From the NCBI GenBank assembly GCA_031284275.1, contig JAITAD010000026.1, forward strand, positions 1 through 14,172: a stretch of 14,172 nt of DNA, written 5' to 3'. This stretch comes from Tannerellaceae bacterium (lineage in GTDB: Bacteria; Bacteroidota; Bacteroidia; Bacteroidales; Tannerellaceae). Below, piece after piece: positions 1 through 6,664 of the stretch. Below the pieces are notes generated by a model. The model worked only from the letters and a program-made list of their open reading frames with translations. It ran no database searches and had not been told where the DNA came from. The position numbers were made by a program, and so were the translations under genes. The stretch's first letter is position 1. Every line of letters starts with the position of its first letter.

Positions 1-2
1 AA

Positions 3-101
3 GAGATGATACGCCACGAACCGGAACGTTTCTTTTATCCTTTCCACGATATGGGTGACATCCTCTTCGTCAACGCCTGCCAACCCAAAATCATCTCCTG
101 A
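3..101 (+). CDS. 3' end of an unidentified gene (partial)
   Basis: An open frame enters from the left edge and stops with TGA at 99-101, giving about 32 residues that end in NACQPKIIS. The peptide mixes charged, aromatic and hydrophobic residues like the end of a soluble protein (for example PERFFYPFHDMGDILFVN), but I do not recognise the family. It converges on the acetyltransferase gene, whose stop is 34 bases away, and no hairpin terminator is visible in that gap. The other two forward frames contain stops near the window edge, so this is the only rightward frame that could carry a gene here. Because the stretch is short, it could still be non-coding. Confidence 0.4.
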   Translation, partial: EMIRHEPERFFYPFHDMGDILFVNACQPKIIS

Positions 102-135
102 CCCGCCCCTTTCCTTCAATCGGTTGTAGTCCTTA

Positions 136-1041
136 TCAGTCAAGCATCAAATTGATGTACCCTTGCGCTTGTTCATCAATTGTGTATCGCTCACTCAAAG
201 ATATTGCCATACCGTAGGGGACGAGGGAGGACGACTGCTCCACAGCATTTGCCGGCAGACGGCATATCGCACTTGGTTTGCGGTACAGCGCAAGGAGACG
301 GGCGATGATAACCCGTAATGATTCTTCGTCTGCCGACATGGCTTCTTTGATGTAGAGCGTTTCTGCCGAGCAGGACATAGTCTGCCGGTCGAGTGTTGTT
401 GGCGGCTGTGTGACAAAAACCAATGCCGTCGGCCTTCTCCCGACTGACGATTGCAGGACATAAGCCCCGCCGCCGTCGAGGACAGCATCTGCTACGGCTG
501 CCCGAAACTGCAAGGCGTTCAGTTGGATACAGTTTTCCCGCCGGCGAAAATGGCGTGCAAAAAAAGGATAGAACCGATCGGCGTTACGCCCGTCAAGGCG
601 CAGGATGCGGCTGTCCGGTAAGTCCGCTCCCGTCAAGTCTGTTACGGTATAAGCCGTGTGCCCAAAAGAATAGGCGGTGGTAAAGTCCGCCGCCTTGTAG
701 TAGGCGAAGAGCTGTGGCTCGGCAGGAATCAGGGCGGCGACGTCGAACCCTTGCTCTTTGGCCGCACCTGTAGCCTCTCTAAGCAGGCGGCGCATATAAC
801 CCCGCCCCCGACAGGCCGGATGCGTACAACAGCCGGCGATATAGGCCAGACGAAACGGCGTTTCCCCATCCCTCCCCGTCATGCTGTACGGTAAAAGTTG
901 CAGAGAGGAAACGATACGACCTTTGCGGACGATGACAAAAGCCTGCCGGCAGTGGTATAACTTGCGGAAAAAGAGGCGAACGAAAGCCTTCTCGTCGTGA
1001 AAACAATCCTGCCAGAGGCCGGAGATCCGGCCGCCTCTCAT
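136..1041 (-). CDS. GNAT family N-acetyltransferase
   Basis: A 301-residue protein with an N-terminal acetyltransferase fold that would use acetyl-CoA. Residues 66-88 carry the beta-strand and pyrophosphate-binding loop of GNAT enzymes (AYIAGCCTHPACRGRGYM, with R78-G79-R80-G81), followed by the helix LLREATGAAKEQGFD and a C-terminal-strand-like YYKAADF. It is twice as long as a minimal GNAT domain, and the extra C-terminal half recalls Eis-like acetyltransferases with a second GNAT-like or sterol-carrier-like region. The substrate cannot be read from the sequence. The start codon overlaps the pdxA stop in an ATGA (1038-1041), so the gene is probably translated by coupling to pdxA and shares its promoter. 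The family call is firm; assignment to the Eis type is inference. Confidence 0.85.
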   Translation of the reverse strand: MRGGRISGLWQDCFHDEKAFVRLFFRKLYHCRQAFVIVRKGRIVSSLQLLPYSMTGRDGETPFRLAYIAGCCTHPACRGRGYMRRLLREATGAAKEQGFDVAALIPAEPQLFAYYKAADFTTAYSFGHTAYTVTDLTGADLPDSRILRLDGRNADRFYPFFARHFRRRENCIQLNALQFRAAVADAVLDGGGAYVLQSSVGRRPTALVFVTQPPTTLDRQTMSCSAETLYIKEAMSADEESLRVIIARLLALYRKPSAICRLPANAVEQSSSLVPYGMAISLSERYTIDEQAQGYINLMLD

Positions 1042-2135
1042 GTCGTTTCTGCAGATTTGGATTTGGACTTTTTCTCAAAGCGGCGTCCTACGGGGTAGGG
1101 TAGGGGGTTGGCCGTCGCCTGACGGTATGCGGCGCGGTTACGTACGATATCGATAGCGGCATAGAGCGCCTGACGGAAAGACTCTTCCGAAGCCGTACCA
1201 CGTCCCGCTATGTCGTATGCCGTACCGTGCGCCGGCGACGTCCGAACGATGGACAGCCCCGCCGTATAATTGACACCCTCTTTCATCACGAGGGATTTGA
1301 AAGGGATAAGCCCCTGATCGTGATACATCGCCAATACTCCGTCGAAACGCGTATAGGCACGCGAGCCGAAGAACCCATCCGCCGGGTAAGGGCCGAAAGC
1401 GAGCAGGCCGCTTTTTTCGGCTTCTTTGATGGCAGGAATAATGATGGCTTTCTCTTCCCCCCCGAGCAATCCCTGTTCGCCCGCATGAGGGTTGAGGGCA
1501 AGGACGGCGATGCGCGGACGAACGATACGAAAGTCCTCCCGCAGGCTGCGATCGAAGTCCCGCAGGCGGGAAACGATACCGTTTTGGTCGAGTAGAGACG
1601 GTACGTTCGCCAATGGAACATGTCCTGTCATCAGGGCGACGCGCAGTCGGTCGTCCATCAAGATCATGAGCGCATTCCGACCGGCCGTTTTGAAATGTTT
1701 TTCGAGATATTCGGTATGTCCCGGAAAGTGAAAACCCTCGTTCTGAATGGTATCTTTGTTGATAGGGGCGGTCAGGAGGGCGTCAAGATATCCCCCTTTG
1801 ATGTCGGCTACGGCCGCTTCGAGCGACTCGAAAGCGGCGCGTCCTGCTTCCGGCGAAGGTTGGCCGAGGTTGATGGCCAGTGTGCCTGACACGCAATTGA
1901 TAAAATTGACCTTACCCGTTTCTACCCCTGTGGCGTCGGCTATTTTTTTGAAAGAAAGGGGAGGCAAGTCGGCAATCAGGTTACGGTGTACCTCCATTGC
2001 TCCCGCCGAACCGTAGATGACAGGGGTGCAAAGCTCGGTGATACGTTCGTCGCAAATCGTTTTAAGGATGACTTCGTAACCCACCCCATTCACGTCGCCG
2101 TGCGTGATACCTATCCGGATTGAGTTTTCTTCCAT
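1038..2135 (-). CDS. pdxA: 4-hydroxythreonine-4-phosphate dehydrogenase PdxA
   Basis: PdxA oxidises 4-phosphohydroxy-L-threonine in the DXP-dependent route to pyridoxal phosphate; the product then condenses with 1-deoxyxylulose 5-phosphate through PdxJ. With the start at ATG 2133-2135 the protein has 365 residues. It opens with the substrate loop ITHGDVNGVGYEV (E. coli has TPGEPAGIGPEL). The three metal-binding histidines are in place: H172 (TGHVPL), H217 (NPHAGEQG) and H272 (YHDQGLIPFK). LLTAPINK near 120 and SPAHGTAYDIAGRGTA near 300 are also typical. The frame stays open for 29 codons upstream of this ATG, but those residues are unlike PdxA and would cover the promoter box, so the internal start is chosen. 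The C-terminus has an unusual lysine- and serine-rich tail. The downstream acetyltransferase overlaps by 4 bases. Confidence 0.95.
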   Translation of the reverse strand: MEENSIRIGITHGDVNGVGYEVILKTICDERITELCTPVIYGSAGAMEVHRNLIADLPPLSFKKIADATGVETGKVNFINCVSGTLAINLGQPSPEAGRAAFESLEAAVADIKGGYLDALLTAPINKDTIQNEGFHFPGHTEYLEKHFKTAGRNALMILMDDRLRVALMTGHVPLANVPSLLDQNGIVSRLRDFDRSLREDFRIVRPRIAVLALNPHAGEQGLLGGEEKAIIIPAIKEAEKSGLLAFGPYPADGFFGSRAYTRFDGVLAMYHDQGLIPFKSLVMKEGVNYTAGLSIVRTSPAHGTAYDIAGRGTASEESFRQALYAAIDIVRNRAAYRQATANPLPYPVGRRFEKKSKSKSAETT

Positions 2136-2155
2136 ACCATTTTTCTTTGGGCAGC

Positions 2156-2163
2156 CAAAGGTA
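2156..2163 (-). promoter_or_regulatory. putative -7 promoter box for pdxA
   Basis: Read on the minus strand, the bases are TACCTTTG, an exact fit to the Bacteroidota -7 consensus TAnnTTTG. It lies 20 bases upstream of the chosen pdxA ATG, which would give a leader of about 15 bases. No convincing -33 TTG occurs at the usual distance. The match rests on six fixed bases, so the intergenic position is most of the support. Confidence 0.45.
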
Positions 2164-2195
2164 GCATTTGTTCGTGGCAATGAACCTTTCTTGCG

Positions 2196-2203
2196 TACAT
2201 TTG
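2196..2203 (+). promoter_or_regulatory. putative -7 promoter box for rimO
   Basis: The bases TACATTTG fit the Bacteroidota -7 consensus TAnnTTTG and lie 37 bases before the rimO ATG, predicting a leader of about 30 bases. A TTTG at 2167-2170 could be the -33 element, but it sits a few bases too far upstream. With the pdxA box on the other strand this forms a compact divergent promoter region. Confidence 0.45.
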
Positions 2204-2240
2204 CCCGCCCTTTTGTCCGCACGCCGATATCTGAAAACGA

Positions 2241-3539
2241 ATGAGGAAAAACAAGGTAGATATCATTACCTTAGGCTGTTCAAAAAATCTGGTAGATTCC
2301 GAACGGCTGATGCGACAGTTCGTTGCCCATGGTTACCGCATAGCGCACAACCCCAAGCGCGTTACGGGGGAGATTGTCGTGGTGAACACTTGTGGATTCA
2401 TCGGTGATGCGCAGGAAGAATCTATCGAAACCATCCTTGCCCTCGGAGAGGCCAAGCGTAGCGGCAGGATAGGAGCGCTTTACGTCATGGGATGCCTTTC
2501 CGAGCGTTTCCGCGAGGAGATGAGCGCCGAACTTCCTGAGGTAGATGGGTTCTACGGCAAGTTCGACTGGCCGAAATTGTTGGAACGGTTGGGTAAAGCA
2601 TGGCGGAACGACCTTGCTCTCGACCGTATCGTTACCACTCCCGCCCATTATGCCTATATCAAGATTAGCGAAGGATGCGACCGTCGATGCGCCTATTGTG
2701 CCATCCCCTCCATGACCGGCGTACACCGTTCCGTCCCCCTCGAAGCCCTTGAAAACGAGGTACGGCAGCTCGTCGAACAGGGAGCGATGGAGTTCCAGCT
2801 CATCGCACAGGATTTGACTTATTACGGCCGTGACCGTTATGCCCGATCCGCCCTCCCCGCCCTCGTCGAACGGCTTGCCGACATCTCCGGTGTCCGATGG
2901 TTACGCCTGCATTACGGCTATCCTGCCGAGTTTCCCGAAGACCTGCTCCGTGTCATGCGCGAGCGTGACAACGTCTGCCGATACATGGATATCGCCATAC
3001 AGCATATCAGCGACAACGTTCTGCGACGTATGCGCCGCAGGGTCACGGCCGACGAGACCCGTTCCCTCATCGTACGCATGAGGGAGGCCGTTCCCGGACT
3101 GCATCTGAGGACTACCGTAATGACCGGTTTCCCCGGTGAAACCGACGACGATGTCGAGCAGCTCGCCCGTTTCGTCTCCGAGATGCGTTTCGAACGACTC
3201 GGAGGTTTCACTTACAGCCACGAACAGGGTACCTATGCTGCCGCACATTACGTCGATGACATCCCCGTCGAGGTCAAGCAACAACGCCTCGACTACATCA
3301 TGTCCATTCAGGAAGATATCGCCGCCGAACTGAACGCCGCCAAGATAGGCGAACGGATGCCCGTTATCGTCGATAGGGAAGAAGATGATTTCTACGTCGG
3401 GCGTACCGAGTTCGACTCACCCGAAGTCGATCCCGAAGTTCTCATCAGCAAAGTCCGTCCTTTAACTGTCGGCCGTTTCTGCTTGGTAGACATCACCGAA
3501 GCCACCCCTTTCGACCTGTACGCCCAACCCGTCCAATAA
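2241..3539 (+). CDS. rimO: ribosomal protein S12 methylthiotransferase RimO
   Basis: RimO is a radical-SAM enzyme that adds a methylthio group to the conserved aspartate of ribosomal protein S12. The 432-residue length is normal. The N-terminal UPF0004 domain has its three cluster-binding cysteines at C13 (TLGCSKNLVDSE), C51 (NTCGFIGDAQEES) and C85 (MGCLSERF). The radical-SAM motif CxxxCxxC is at C146, C150 and C153 (SEGCDRRCAYCAIP). TVMTGFPGETDDD near 290 is typical of the core domain, and roughly residues 365-430 form the C-terminal TRAM domain. The motif LGCSKNLVDSE separates RimO from the tRNA-modifying relatives MiaB and MtaB. It is the first gene of the rightward run; the penicillin-binding protein begins within 40 bases of its stop. 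Confidence 0.96.
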   Translation: MRKNKVDIITLGCSKNLVDSERLMRQFVAHGYRIAHNPKRVTGEIVVVNTCGFIGDAQEESIETILALGEAKRSGRIGALYVMGCLSERFREEMSAELPEVDGFYGKFDWPKLLERLGKAWRNDLALDRIVTTPAHYAYIKISEGCDRRCAYCAIPSMTGVHRSVPLEALENEVRQLVEQGAMEFQLIAQDLTYYGRDRYARSALPALVERLADISGVRWLRLHYGYPAEFPEDLLRVMRERDNVCRYMDIAIQHISDNVLRRMRRRVTADETRSLIVRMREAVPGLHLRTTVMTGFPGETDDDVEQLARFVSEMRFERLGGFTYSHEQGTYAAAHYVDDIPVEVKQQRLDYIMSIQEDIAAELNAAKIGERMPVIVDREEDDFYVGRTEFDSPEVDPEVLISKVRPLTVGRFCLVDITEATPFDLYAQPVQ

Positions 3540-3544
3540 TTTTG

Positions 3545-3552
3545 TACTTTTG
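3545..3552 (+). promoter_or_regulatory. possible -7 box in front of the PBP1A gene
   Basis: TACTTTTG fits TAnnTTTG and lies just after the rimO stop, 24 bases before ATG 3577. No -33 element is evident. If real, it gives the penicillin-binding protein its own promoter and rules out the upstream TTG at 3550 as start codon, because that TTG is the end of the box. The motif alone is expected a few times by chance in a window of this size. Confidence 0.3.
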
Positions 3553-3576
3553 GCGCGCAAACGAGCCAAGCGAACG

Positions 3577-5916
3577 ATGAAACACGCCACAGGGAAAGTA
3601 CAACGCCTCATCATCGCCGCCATGTGGGGGGCGTTTGGTTTCGGGCTACTCGTCGCCGTCGTCGCTTTCTGGGCGATTAACGAGGGCAAAATAGGCTACG
3701 TACCGCCTGTCGAGCAGCTCGAAAACCCCATAGACAAGTTCGCTTCGCAAGTTATCACCGCCGACGGACAACACATCGGAAGTTACGCCCTCAGCATGGA
3801 CAACCGTGTCTATGTCACCTACGACCAACTCTCCCCCGGGCTTGTCAATGCACTCGTCGCCACTGAAGATGTCCGGTTTGCTACGCATAGCGGAATCGAT
3901 GCTTGGGGATTGATGCGCGCCGTTGTTTTTCGGGGATTGTTAGCACGGAAAAATGCCGGTGGAGGGAGTACCATCACCCAACAACTTGCCAAACTGCTCT
4001 ATTCTCCCCGTGTCGATAACATTCACGACCGTTTCCTCCAAAAACCCATCGAATGGGTTATCGCCGTGCAGTTGGAACGTAACTACACCAAAGAAGAAAT
4101 CATCAACCTTTATCTCAACAAGTTCGATTTCCTCCACAACGCCGTCGGCATCAAATCCGCCGCACAGGTCTACTTCGACAAGGAGCCGTCGCAGCTCTCC
4201 CTCGAAGAGGCTGCCACGCTCGTCGGGATGTGCAAAAATCCCTCTTATTACAACCCCGTCCGTCATGCCGAACGTACACGAGGACGGCGTAACGTGGTAC
4301 TCACCCAAATGCAGAAAGCCGGACATCTCTCCGCCGCCGAATGTGACTCTTTGCAGGCCACGCCGCTCATCCTCCACTTCTCTGCACCTGATCACAAGTT
4401 AGGCCCGGCCCCCTATTTCCGCGAATATCTTCGCCATGTCCTCACCGCCGAACGTCCCATGCGCCACCGCTACGCCGAGTGGCAACAGCAACGTTTCCGC
4501 GAAGATTCTGCTGCATGGGAAAACAATCCCCTCTTCGGATGGTGCAACAAAAACTTCAAGTCCGACGGACGGCCATACAACCTTTACACCGATGGGTTGC
4601 GTATCTACACCACCATCGACTCCCGTATGCAGCGTTACGCCGAAGAAGCCCTCCGCGAGCACATCGGCGCTACCCTTCAGCCTGCTTTCTTCCGCGAAAA
4701 GAAAAACCGTTCCAACGCCCCTTTCTCCAACGACATATCCTCCGCTCAGGCCGACTCCCTCCTTACCAATGCCATGCGGCAGACCGACCGTTACCGTGCC
4801 ATGCGGCGCACCGGCGCTTCCGAAAATGAGATACGTGCCGTCTTCCGGAAACCCGTCGAGATGCGCGTCTACGGTTGGAATGGTGTTATTGATACCGTCA
4901 TGTCACCGTGGGACTCTATCCGTTACCACAAAACTTTCCTCCGCGCTGCTTTTCTCGCTGTGGATGCCAATACGGGGCACGCCAAAGCTTATGTTGGCGG
5001 TATCGACTATCCTTTCTTTCAGTACGACATGATTACCGATGGCCGTCGGCAAGTCGGTTCAACCATCAAACCTTTCCTTTATTCGCTCGCTATGCTCGAA
5101 GGATTCAGTCCCTGCGACCGGATGCTGCATGTTGAGCAACATCTTAAAGACGACCTCGGACGTCCTTATACCCCCGCCAATTCCTCCCCCGAACGTGTCG
5201 GCGAGATGGTCACTTTGGCTTGGGGATTGCAGCAGTCTTCCAATTGGGTCAGCGCTTACCTCATGAGCAAGCTCTCCACCGGCGCTTTCGTGCGCCTGCT
5301 CCATTCGTTCGGCCTTCGCAACCACATAGACCCTGTCGTTTCCCTTGCCCTTGGCACGCCCGACGTCTCCGTCAGTGAAATGGTCTCCGGTTATACCGCT
5401 TTCGCCGGCAAAGGGTTGCGTACGGAGCCGATATACGTCACCCGCATCGAAGACAGCAACGGTAACCTCGTCTCCTCTTTCCGGACGCAAAAGAGCGAAG
5501 TTCTTTCCGAAGAAGCCTCTTACAAAATGCTCCACATGTTGCGCGGCGTTGTAGACCACGGCACCGGTATCCGCCTTCGCCTCCGATACAACATCAAAGC
5601 CCAAATGGGAGGCAAGACCGGTACAACGCAGAACCACTCTGACGGATGGTTTATGGCCGTCACACCCAACCTCGTTTCCGGTTGTTGGGTTGGCGGAGAA
5701 GACCGCTCTATCCACTTCGACGGCCTATCCATGTGGCAGGGCGCCAACATGGCCTTGCCCATCTACGGGCTTTTCATACAGAAGGTATATGCCGATTCCA
5801 CGCTCGTCAATTACAACGAAACGGACGCCTTCGATATCCCCGAACAGTACGCTGACCCCTGCAGCGCCGTTCCTAAGGAAGACAGCGTCACCCTTGACGG
5901 ACTTTTCATAGAGTGA
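3577..5916 (+). CDS. class A penicillin-binding protein (PBP1A-like transglycosylase/transpeptidase)
   Basis: A bifunctional membrane-anchored enzyme that polymerises lipid II glycan chains and cross-links their peptides in the periplasm. From ATG 3577 it has 779 residues; a TTG nine codons upstream (3550) is also in frame but overlaps a promoter-like box. One membrane helix spans about residues 10-34. The GT51 domain shows the catalytic glutamate in ATEDVRFATHSG (E97), GGGSTITQQLAK near 128-139, and LYLNKFDFLHNAVGIKSAA near 178-196. The transpeptidase domain has the nucleophile motif STIK at S495, SxN at S554-N556 (SSN) and KTG at K680 (GGKTGTTQNHSDGWF). All catalytic motifs of both activities are intact. 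The cmk gene starts 6 bases after the stop, implying co-transcription. Confidence 0.93.
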   Translation: MKHATGKVQRLIIAAMWGAFGFGLLVAVVAFWAINEGKIGYVPPVEQLENPIDKFASQVITADGQHIGSYALSMDNRVYVTYDQLSPGLVNALVATEDVRFATHSGIDAWGLMRAVVFRGLLARKNAGGGSTITQQLAKLLYSPRVDNIHDRFLQKPIEWVIAVQLERNYTKEEIINLYLNKFDFLHNAVGIKSAAQVYFDKEPSQLSLEEAATLVGMCKNPSYYNPVRHAERTRGRRNVVLTQMQKAGHLSAAECDSLQATPLILHFSAPDHKLGPAPYFREYLRHVLTAERPMRHRYAEWQQQRFREDSAAWENNPLFGWCNKNFKSDGRPYNLYTDGLRIYTTIDSRMQRYAEEALREHIGATLQPAFFREKKNRSNAPFSNDISSAQADSLLTNAMRQTDRYRAMRRTGASENEIRAVFRKPVEMRVYGWNGVIDTVMSPWDSIRYHKTFLRAAFLAVDANTGHAKAYVGGIDYPFFQYDMITDGRRQVGSTIKPFLYSLAMLEGFSPCDRMLHVEQHLKDDLGRPYTPANSSPERVGEMVTLAWGLQQSSNWVSAYLMSKLSTGAFVRLLHSFGLRNHIDPVVSLALGTPDVSVSEMVSGYTAFAGKGLRTEPIYVTRIEDSNGNLVSSFRTQKSEVLSEEASYKMLHMLRGVVDHGTGIRLRLRYNIKAQMGGKTGTTQNHSDGWFMAVTPNLVSGCWVGGEDRSIHFDGLSMWQGANMALPIYGLFIQKVYADSTLVNYNETDAFDIPEQYADPCSAVPKEDSVTLDGLFIE

Positions 5917-5922
5917 CTCGCC

Positions 5923-6657
5923 ATGAAACAGCCTCCCATCTTCAAGATAAACATCGCCATCGACGGCCCCTCTTCGGGCGGAAAGAGTACTATGGCGCGT
6001 GCCCTTGCCCGTCAGATAGGCTATACTTACATTGATACGGGCGCCATGTACCGTGCCGTCACCCTGCACGCCCTCCGAAGTGGCGTCTTTCGTGACGGTG
6101 TCATCAATGAAGACGCCCTTCGCACGGTACTTCCTCGCACTTTCATTCTTTTCCGTCTCAATCCACAAACGGGTTTCTCCGACACCTACCTCAACGAGGT
6201 CAATGTCGAAAGCGACATCCGTTCTATGGAAGTTGCCGCACAGGTCAGTTACGTTGCCGCCATCCCTTTTGTCAGAAAAGCGTTGGTCTCCCGACAGCGG
6301 GCGCTCGGGCGGAGGAAAGGCGTCGTCATGGACGGGCGGGATATCGGATCCGTCGTCATTCCCGATGCCGAATTGAAAGTGTTTGTCACCGCCCCCCCCG
6401 AAGTACGTGCACAGCGGCGATATAAGGAGTTACAGGACAAAGGTTTGGCAGTCACTTACGAGGAAGTCCTCCAAAATATCGTTGAGCGTGACCGCATGGA
6501 TTCCACCCGCAAAGACAGCCCGCTCGCCCCCCCTCCCGACTCCTATATCCTCAACAATGCCGGTCTTTCCATTGAGGAGCAGTTGCATATCCTTACCGAA
6601 CTTTTCAAGGAACGCCTTGACCGATTCTCCCAACGGGTACAGAACCTACAACAATGA
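5923..6657 (+). CDS. cmk: cytidylate kinase
   Basis: Transfers phosphate from ATP to CMP or dCMP in cytosolic pyrimidine salvage and nucleotide recycling. The protein has 244 residues. The P-loop GPSSGGKST is at 15-23, followed by YIDTGAMYRAVT (36-47), typical of the nucleotide monophosphate-binding region. The conserved DGRDIGSVVIPDAELKVFVTA lies at 137-157, and RRYKEL, IVERDRMDSTR and SPLAPPPDSYILNNAGLS follow in the expected order. The extra nucleotide-binding insert that marks Cmk-type kinases is present (about 60-130). It lies 6 bases after the penicillin-binding protein and 7 bases before batBC, so all three are probably one transcript. The gene is intact. Confidence 0.95.
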   Translation: MKQPPIFKINIAIDGPSSGGKSTMARALARQIGYTYIDTGAMYRAVTLHALRSGVFRDGVINEDALRTVLPRTFILFRLNPQTGFSDTYLNEVNVESDIRSMEVAAQVSYVAAIPFVRKALVSRQRALGRRKGVVMDGRDIGSVVIPDAELKVFVTAPPEVRAQRRYKELQDKGLAVTYEEVLQNIVERDRMDSTRKDSPLAPPPDSYILNNAGLSIEEQLHILTELFKERLDRFSQRVQNLQQ

Positions 6658-6664
6658 AGTAACC

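Noticed and set aside
102..135. Terminator between the left-edge gene and the acetyltransferase
   Set aside because: No stable hairpin with a T-tract is visible in the 34 bases.
2136..2222. 29-codon upstream extension of pdxA
   Set aside because: The residues are unlike PdxA N-termini, and the extension would cover the -7 box of the gene.
6383..6664. N-terminal extension of the batBC frame over the end of cmk
   Set aside because: The 94 extra residues are proline- and serine-rich, overlap an intact cmk in another frame, and precede a BatB-typical MFRFAHP start.
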